Assembly (NCBI GenBank): GCA_000466585.1
Contig: KE993501.1
Span: 166,359 to 230,358 of the forward strand
Direction of reading: 5' to 3'
Origin: Clostridiales bacterium oral taxon 876 str. F0540
GTDB taxonomy: Bacteria > Bacillota > Clostridia > Clostridiales > Clostridiaceae
Length of the DNA stretch: 64,000 nt
In this document: one piece after another, positions 58,896 through 64,000 of the stretch
How the letters are laid out: each line of letters starts with the position of its first letter
Position numbering within the stretch: the first letter of the stretch is position 1
Notes under the pieces: model-generated
The model's input: only the letters and a program-made list of their open reading frames with translations
What the model was told of the DNA's origin: nothing
Databases searched by the model: none
Position numbers and translations under genes: made by a program

Positions 58896-59792
58896 ATGAA
58901 GAGTCTTATTTTGTTATGTATTATTTTTTTATTAGCTATATTCTATGTTTTATGGAAAAAGCAAGATAGAAATAACAGTGGGGAAGAAGAACACCTTTAT
59001 AAAATGGGGCGCAGGCATGGAGAAGGATTCACAATTGATTTTTATGCTTATAGTTCTAAAATCAGGCACTGGAATCCTGCTTTTAAAGTATCTCTTTCTA
59101 TGTTGTCACTGGTTTTGTGTATAGTGCTTAACAACCCTTATGTATCTGTGGCAGTGATTATTGCAATGGGTTATATAACGATTATAAAAGGAGAACTTCC
59201 AATACAGTACTATTTACCAATACTCTTAGTTCAAATGGGCTTTATCCTTATTGGTACATTTACCAGTGCCATTGATTTTTCAAGGAGGCCCATGGGACAG
59301 TTTAACTTATACCTTGGCTTGTGCTATGTGTTTACTTCTCAGGTTAAGCTGAAGGAAGCTGCTTTCTTAGTCATGAAGGTATTTGCAGCTATAAGCAGCC
59401 TGCAGATGATGTCGCTGTCTACTCCATCATCTGAGATTATTTATGTGCTGAGAAAGGCTCACATACCAAAGATCATAATTGAACTAATGAATATGATTTA
59501 CCGTTTTATTTTTATTTTAACGGATGTGTATACTAAAATGAAAAATTCTGCAGAATCTCGACATGGATACTGTGATATTAAAACTTCCTACTTTACTTTT
59601 GGAAATATTGCAAGCAATATGCTGTTGATTTCGCTAAAAAAGGCAAATGCCTATTATGATGCAATGGAGTCTAGATGCTTCGATGGAGAACTTATATTTT
59701 TGCAGGAAGATAGAAAGATAGAAACTATTCAGATTGTATCTGCATCGGCATACATATTATTTCTAATTATGCTATGGCGCTTTACAAGATAG
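58896..59792 (+). CDS. cbiQ: cobalt ECF transporter, T component CbiQ
   Basis: 298 residues, AAGGAGG before the ATG. Six or so transmembrane helices. The two conserved cytoplasmic coupling motifs of EcfT proteins are visible as SAESRHGY near residue 220 and AMESRCFDG near 258. With CbiO, CbiM and CbiN downstream it forms a cobalt importer for B12 synthesis. It carries an extra N-terminal helix (about 3-18). Regulated by cobalamin riboswitch 2. Confidence 0.93.
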   Translation: MKSLILLCIIFLLAIFYVLWKKQDRNNSGEEEHLYKMGRRHGEGFTIDFYAYSSKIRHWNPAFKVSLSMLSLVLCIVLNNPYVSVAVIIAMGYITIIKGELPIQYYLPILLVQMGFILIGTFTSAIDFSRRPMGQFNLYLGLCYVFTSQVKLKEAAFLVMKVFAAISSLQMMSLSTPSSEIIYVLRKAHIPKIIIELMNMIYRFIFILTDVYTKMKNSAESRHGYCDIKTSYFTFGNIASNMLLISLKKANAYYDAMESRCFDGELIFLQEDRKIETIQIVSASAYILFLIMLWRFTR

Positions 59793-59804
59793 AAAGGAGT
59801 TATT

Positions 59805-60659
59805 ATGGGAGAGCCTATATTGGAAATTAAAGAACTTTACTATACATATGGAAATGAAAATTATGCTTTAAATGGCGTAAGTGTTAGTATGCATAAGGGT
59901 GAAAAAATAGCTGTGCTTGGGTCCAATGGATCAGGAAAATCTACATTTTTCTTAAATATAAATGGTGTTTATGCTCCAGAACATGGACAAGTTATTTATC
60001 GAGGTACAGTCATCAATAGTAAGAATTTAAAAGAACTTAGAAAAAACATTGGGATTGTATTTCAGGATGCAGATAATCAAATCATTGCGTCTTCAGTCAG
60101 AGCTGAGGTAGGATTTGGGCCAATGAATTTAAAACTTCCTAAGGAGGAAGTAGAAAAGCGTGTTGAGGAAGCACTGGCATATATGAATATATCAGATTTT
60201 AAGGATCGACCGCCTCACTATTTGAGTGGTGGAGAAAAAAAGCGAGTTACCATTGCAGATATTATTGCTATGAAATCAGAAATCATTATTTTTGATGAAC
60301 CTACAGCAGCACTTGATCCTATAAATGCCCAGATGCTTGAAGAAGTTTTAGATAAGCTTAGCAAAGAGGACAAGACAATGTTAATTTCAACCCATGATGT
60401 GGATTTCGCGTACAGATGGGCTGAGAGAGTTCTTGTATTTCACGAGGGGAAAATAATAGCAGATGGACAGCCGCTGGAAATTTTTCAAAACAAAGAAATG
60501 TTAAAATTGGCAAATCTAAAACAGCCAACATTACTTGAGATTTACGATTTGCTTGTAGAAAAAAAGCTAATTGAAAATACAAAAGAATATCCCCAAAGTG
60601 TTAATGAATTTAGGAGAATGCTTGAAAGACATGCATATTCTCTAGGAGTTTTACCCTAG
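59805..60659 (+). CDS. cbiO: cobalt ECF transporter ATPase CbiO
   Basis: 284 residues; AAAGGAG before the ATG. Walker A LGSNGSGKSTF near 39-48, Q-loop, signature YLSGGEKKRV near 143, Walker B IIIFDEPTAALD near 160, H-loop STHD. Twelve bases after cbiQ. Energises the cobalt importer. Confidence 0.96.
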   Translation: MGEPILEIKELYYTYGNENYALNGVSVSMHKGEKIAVLGSNGSGKSTFFLNINGVYAPEHGQVIYRGTVINSKNLKELRKNIGIVFQDADNQIIASSVRAEVGFGPMNLKLPKEEVEKRVEEALAYMNISDFKDRPPHYLSGGEKKRVTIADIIAMKSEIIIFDEPTAALDPINAQMLEEVLDKLSKEDKTMLISTHDVDFAYRWAERVLVFHEGKIIADGQPLEIFQNKEMLKLANLKQPTLLEIYDLLVEKKLIENTKEYPQSVNEFRRMLERHAYSLGVLP

Positions 60660-60695
60660 TTGAATATAAATAAGAAAGAAAAAGGAGAAAAGTCA

Positions 60696-61448
60696 ATGGG
60701 GAAAAAAGAAAATAAAATTATCATTTATATATCAATTTTTGCATTAGTTAATGGGGTGACTCCAATAGTAAATGCAATGCACATTATGGAAGGATATCTT
60801 CCGCCAAAGTTTTGCATATTATGGGGAGCTATATGTATTCCATTTCTGACAGCAGGGTATTATTCAATCAAGAAAACACTTAATAAGAATCGAAAAGCTA
60901 TAACTATGCTTGCTATGGCAGGAGCATTCATTTTCGTATTATCATCTTTAAAGATTCCGTCAGTAACAGGAAGCTGTTCACATATGACAGGTACAGGCTT
61001 AGGTGCAATTTTATTTGGGCCAAGTGCAGTTAGTATACTTGGGATTATAGTGCTTATATTCCAGGCGGTACTGCTTGCTCACGGTGGAGTTACTACCCTT
61101 GGTGCCAATACTTTTTCTATGACAATAGCTGGCCCGTTACTTTCCTATGGAATATACAAGCTATTTCAGAGATTTAAATTAAATAAGAATATGGGGATTT
61201 TTCTGGCCGCAGCCATCGGCGATTTATTTACCTATTGCATAACCAGCATACAGCTTGCTCTTGCTTATCCTTCCGCAAATGGCGGAGTATTAGCCTCCAT
61301 AGGAAAGTTTCTTGCGGTATTTGCTCCTACACAGCTTCCGCTTGCTATTATTGAAGGTATTCTAACAGTTGTTATTGTTATTGGCCTTGAAACTTATGCA
61401 AAATCCGAAATGAAAGGTATAGGATTTCTAATTGAGGGTGAAAAGTAA
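60696..61448 (+). CDS. cbiM: cobalt ECF transporter, S component CbiM
   Basis: 250 residues from ATG 60696 (AAGGAG 8 bases upstream; a TTG at 60660 would give 12 more). Signal-like first helix ends before MHIMEGYLPP, whose His and Met bind cobalt after N-terminal processing. Seven helices; HMTGTGLGAILFGP and LLAHGGVTTLGAN are the typical conserved loops. Overlaps cbiN by one base. Confidence 0.95.
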   Translation: MGKKENKIIIYISIFALVNGVTPIVNAMHIMEGYLPPKFCILWGAICIPFLTAGYYSIKKTLNKNRKAITMLAMAGAFIFVLSSLKIPSVTGSCSHMTGTGLGAILFGPSAVSILGIIVLIFQAVLLAHGGVTTLGANTFSMTIAGPLLSYGIYKLFQRFKLNKNMGIFLAAAIGDLFTYCITSIQLALAYPSANGGVLASIGKFLAVFAPTQLPLAIIEGILTVVIVIGLETYAKSEMKGIGFLIEGEK

Positions 61449-61777
61449 TGTCAAAGAATAAGAAAAAGGTTGTCATTTTACTAATTGCTGCAGTTTTAAT
61501 TGCAGTTATACCAATATTTACATTAAGAGATGCTGAATTTGGAGGTTCTGATGATGCAGGCGGCAAGGTTGTCTCCGAGATTACAGGCACAGAATATAAA
61601 CCTTGGTTTACCCCTGTTATGGAAACGTGGATTGGCGGTGAATTGCCAAGAGAAATTGAGAGTCTGCTGTTCTGTGTGCAGACAGGAATCGGGGTTGGCG
61701 TAATTGCTTTCTTTATGGGAAGATTTGTAGAAAGAGCTAAGCAAGAAGAAAGAAGCAGGCGGAAGGAACAAAAATAG
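61448..61777 (+). CDS. cbiN: cobalt transport accessory protein CbiN
   Basis: 109 residues. Two transmembrane helices (about 8-26 and 77-95) flank the conserved outside loop FGGSDDAGG, YKPWF and GELPREIESLLFCVQT. CbiN helps load cobalt into CbiM. Overlaps cbiM stop by one base (translational coupling). Confidence 0.93.
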   Translation: MSKNKKKVVILLIAAVLIAVIPIFTLRDAEFGGSDDAGGKVVSEITGTEYKPWFTPVMETWIGGELPREIESLLFCVQTGIGVGVIAFFMGRFVERAKQEERSRRKEQK

Positions 61778-61808
61778 CACATAAGGCATTGAAATGATAG
61801 GTGATATT

Positions 61809-62783
61809 ATGAAAAAAACTAATTTAAGAGGAAGAATTATAATTTTAATTCTTGTTTTAGCTCTTTTATTATTAATAATACTATCCTTAAATCTTGGTAA
61901 AGTTAATCTATTTCAACTAGACAAGGAGACAAGGGATAATATTTTAATTAATATAAGACTTCCTAGAATTATACTTGGGGTTGTAATTGGTGCGGCGCTA
62001 TCAGTATGCGGAGCAGTACTTCAGAGTTTATTAAATAATCCTCTAGCTGATTCCTATACACTAGGTATCTCATCAGGAGCAGCCTTTGGTGCTTGTCTTG
62101 CGATTTATCTAAATACAGTGTTGCCTATTATTATTCCAATAAAGCTGGCAGCTGTAATCTTTTCGATTTTAGTTTTATATTTAGTCCTTAAAATTGCTGG
62201 CACAAGCAGGAGAATCACAACTACAAATTTGGTTTTATCAGGTATAATTGTAGGCTCAACTTGTCAGGCAGGTATTAGCTTTTTAAAGAGTCTGGCAAAT
62301 GAAAATGCTGTTTCTATGATTTACTGGCTTATGGGAAGTTTAGCTTCAAAAACTATAACGGAGGCAGGAATTGTTACAGTTATAGTAATTTGCGGAGTAG
62401 GCATCTGCTATAAATTTTCAAAAGAATTGAATATATTGACCCTTGGAAGGCGAGAAGCTCTTCTTGTTGGTGTAGATTATGACAGGATAAATAAGTTGCT
62501 TATGATTGTATGCACTGTAATGATTGCCGCCTGTGTATCCTTATGCGGCATTATTGGATTTGTTGGACTTGTGGTTCCACATTTAACTAGATTACTAGTT
62601 GGGGCGGACAATAGAAAAATAATTCCACTTAGTTCGCTTATGGGAGCTATTTTACTTTTAACAGCGGACACACTAAGCAGAAGCATATTTAAATATGAGC
62701 TTCCGGTAGGAGTTATCACAACAATTCTAGGCGGTCCATTCTTTTGCTATATATTCATAAATAGAAATAAAAAGGTGAGCTAG
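61809..62783 (+). CDS. FecCD/BtuC-type ABC permease (corrinoid or metal chelate)
   Basis: 324 residues from ATG 61809 (AGGTG upstream; ATG 61794 is an alternative). About ten helices. The FecCD pattern is clear: IRLPRIILGVVIGAALSVCG, LQSLLNNPLADSYTLGISSG, LGIIGFVGLVVPHLTR-type coupling loop (CGIIGFVGLVVPHLTRLLVG). Directly followed by its ATPase (3-base gap). No substrate-binding protein is encoded in the window; it may follow after cbiK. Located in a B12 locus, corrinoid uptake is the best guess. Confidence 0.88.
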   Translation: MKKTNLRGRIIILILVLALLLLIILSLNLGKVNLFQLDKETRDNILINIRLPRIILGVVIGAALSVCGAVLQSLLNNPLADSYTLGISSGAAFGACLAIYLNTVLPIIIPIKLAAVIFSILVLYLVLKIAGTSRRITTTNLVLSGIIVGSTCQAGISFLKSLANENAVSMIYWLMGSLASKTITEAGIVTVIVICGVGICYKFSKELNILTLGRREALLVGVDYDRINKLLMIVCTVMIAACVSLCGIIGFVGLVVPHLTRLLVGADNRKIIPLSSLMGAILLLTADTLSRSIFKYELPVGVITTILGGPFFCYIFINRNKKVS

Positions 62784-62785
62784 TT

Positions 62786-63535
62786 ATGGGGTTTATTGAT
62801 ATAAAAGGCTTGAACATAAAAAAAGGGAGTACAGAAATACTTAAAGATATTAATTTAAATTTTGATAAAGGAAAGCTATATGGAGTTTTAGGAGCAAACG
62901 GAGCAGGCAAAAGTACATTGTTTAAAGCAATTACAAATCAAGAAAAAATCAATCAAGGCAGCATTTTTATAGATAATAGAGAACTAAATACTTTCAGTAT
63001 TCAAGAACTGGCAAAAGATATTTCTCTTATGTCACAAAACTTTAGTCTTAAATTTCCTTATTCTGTGGAAGAAATAGTTTCTATGGGAAGATTTCCTTAC
63101 AGCGGTGGATATTTAAACAAAGAAGATATGAAAGAAATTAATAAAGCTATAGCTGAAACTGATCTTGATGGTATTAAAGGAAGAAGGGTTGACCAGTTAA
63201 GCGGAGGAGAAAAACAAAGAGTGCTTTTCGCAAAAACCTTATGCCAAAACACACAGGCTATATTAATTGATGAAGGTTTTAGCAATATGGATATATACTA
63301 TCAAATAGAACTTATAAGGCTTTTAAAAAATAAAGCTAAAAAGGAAAACAAGTTAATTATCTTTATTATGCATGATTTAGCACTGGCTAAAAAGTATTGT
63401 GATAACATTCTTATGCTAAGGCTTGGAAGAGTTCATAGCTTTGGTAATTGTGAAGAGGTTTTAAATGACAAAGCCTTATATGAGGTTTTTAGGGTTAAAG
63501 CAAGATTTACAGATTCGTCTTTAGAATTTCTATAA
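62786..63535 (+). CDS. ABC transporter ATPase (BtuD/FhuC-like)
   Basis: 249 residues. Walker A GANGAGKST near 33-42, signature LSGGEKQRV near 137, Walker B ILIDEGFSNMD near 158 (Gly-Phe-Ser in place of the usual Pro-Thr-Ser after DE), His-switch IMHD. Forms a transporter with the FecCD-type permease. The Walker B variation DEGFSNMD is unusual but keeps the catalytic Glu. Confidence 0.92.
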   Translation: MGFIDIKGLNIKKGSTEILKDINLNFDKGKLYGVLGANGAGKSTLFKAITNQEKINQGSIFIDNRELNTFSIQELAKDISLMSQNFSLKFPYSVEEIVSMGRFPYSGGYLNKEDMKEINKAIAETDLDGIKGRRVDQLSGGEKQRVLFAKTLCQNTQAILIDEGFSNMDIYYQIELIRLLKNKAKKENKLIIFIMHDLALAKKYCDNILMLRLGRVHSFGNCEEVLNDKALYEVFRVKARFTDSSLEFL

Positions 63536-63569
63536 AACTTAGAAGATTTAAATTTAAGGAGAAATAAAT

Positions 63570-64000
63570 ATGATTAACAACTCAAAAAAGGGCATATTGG
63601 TAGTAAGCTTTGGAACAAGCTATGAGAACACAAGAAAACTTACTATTGATCAGATTGAAAAGCGTATTAAAGAAGAATTTCAGGAATATGAGGTAAGGAG
63701 AGCTTTTACATCCTACGGTGTAATAAAAAAGCTGAAGGATAAGTACGGTATTTTTATAGATAAGCCTCAGGAAGCTCTCAATAAGTTAAAGGAGGAAGGC
63801 TTTGAAGAGGTAATTGTTCAGCCTCTTCATATCATACCTGGAGAGGAATATGATTTCGTAAAAAATGTAGTAGAAGCTTTTAAAAAAGAACAAACTTTTA
63901 AACGTATTTCTCTTGGAAGACCTGCGCTATTTTTTAAAGGTGATGAGGAGAAGATTCCTGATGATTACAGTATTTTTATAGAGGCCTTAAAAGAGCAAAT
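63570..64000 (+). CDS. cbiK: sirohydrochlorin cobaltochelatase CbiK (partial, continues beyond the window)
   Basis: The first 143 residues, AAGGAG before the ATG. GILVVSFGTSYENTRKLTID is the CbiK opening; EVIVQPLHIIPGEEYDFV contains the metal-binding His of the first chelatase domain. It inserts cobalt into sirohydrochlorin in the anaerobic B12 pathway. It follows the FecCD/ATPase pair by 34 bases and is probably part of the same operon. The 3' end is cut by the window. Confidence 0.93.
   Translation, partial: MINNSKKGILVVSFGTSYENTRKLTIDQIEKRIKEEFQEYEVRRAFTSYGVIKKLKDKYGIFIDKPQEALNKLKEEGFEEVIVQPLHIIPGEEYDFVKNVVEAFKKEQTFKRISLGRPALFFKGDEEKIPDDYSIFIEALKEQ

Noticed and set aside
1..64000. tRNA or rRNA genes, prophage structural genes, replication origin
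   Set aside because: None seen on reading: no cloverleaf-like conserved TTCGA arms with CCA-type ends, no rRNA core sequence, no capsid/tail or dnaA/dnaA-box cluster.

Overview
The window reads as a low-GC Firmicutes chromosome, most like Clostridium sensu lato. The reasons are strongly AT-rich intergenic DNA, near-consensus Shine-Dalgarno sites (AGGAGG/GGGGG) on almost every gene, frequent TTG and GTG starts, clostridial-type cobalamin and ykkC-class riboswitches, and the gene families present. This is inference; there is no rRNA or other taxonomic marker in the window.

Layout. 0-7.8 kb: ordinary accessory genes (LRR surface protein, AraC/GyrI regulator, class C-type serine hydrolase, small membrane protein, WYL regulator, DJ-1/PfpI protein), with two copies of a decayed gene. 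7.8-9.1 kb: an intact IS3-family element that truncates genes on both sides. 9.1-41.3 kb: a long run of small, mostly promiscuous-enzyme genes, nearly all on the + strand (eight GNAT acetyltransferases, four Nudix hydrolases, HIT proteins, an APH-like phosphotransferase, a LysE-like exporter, a signal peptidase II-like protein, an Imm63-like protein, a ThyX-like protein, lipoproteins and others). Many of these are separated by imperfect palindromes of about 100-150 bases. The palindromes begin with a box of the form NNNNAAC and end with a box GTTNNNN. For consecutive cassettes between 35.2 and 39.5 kb the first bases of the cassette are the reverse complement of the box that ends the same cassette, which is the hallmark of integron gene cassettes. 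No integrase is visible, so this is best described as a CALIN-like (attC sites without integron integrase) array, partly decayed. It is interrupted at 15.9-20.9 kb by a block mostly on the - strand (amino-acid binding protein, M20 amidohydrolase, isochorismatase-like protein, endonuclease III-like protein).

41.3-58 kb: ordinary chromosomal genes. These are YdcF, a DUF606/YdcZ transporter pair with a divergent Crp/Fnr regulator, a ykkC-class riboswitch before an ACT-domain gene, a macro-domain/vWA pair, a NarL-type two-component system, an ICMT-like methyltransferase, a patatin and LysR divergent pair, a BtrH-type protein, a frameshifted azoreductase, a nitroreductase/HxlR divergent pair, a MarR regulator and a QueG-like Fe-S protein.

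58-64 kb: a vitamin B12/cobalt locus. Two cobalamin riboswitches in tandem, each followed by a terminator, precede cbiQ-cbiO-cbiM-cbiN (ECF cobalt importer), a FecCD-type permease and its ATPase (corrinoid or metal-chelate import), and the start of cbiK (cobaltochelatase), which runs off the window.
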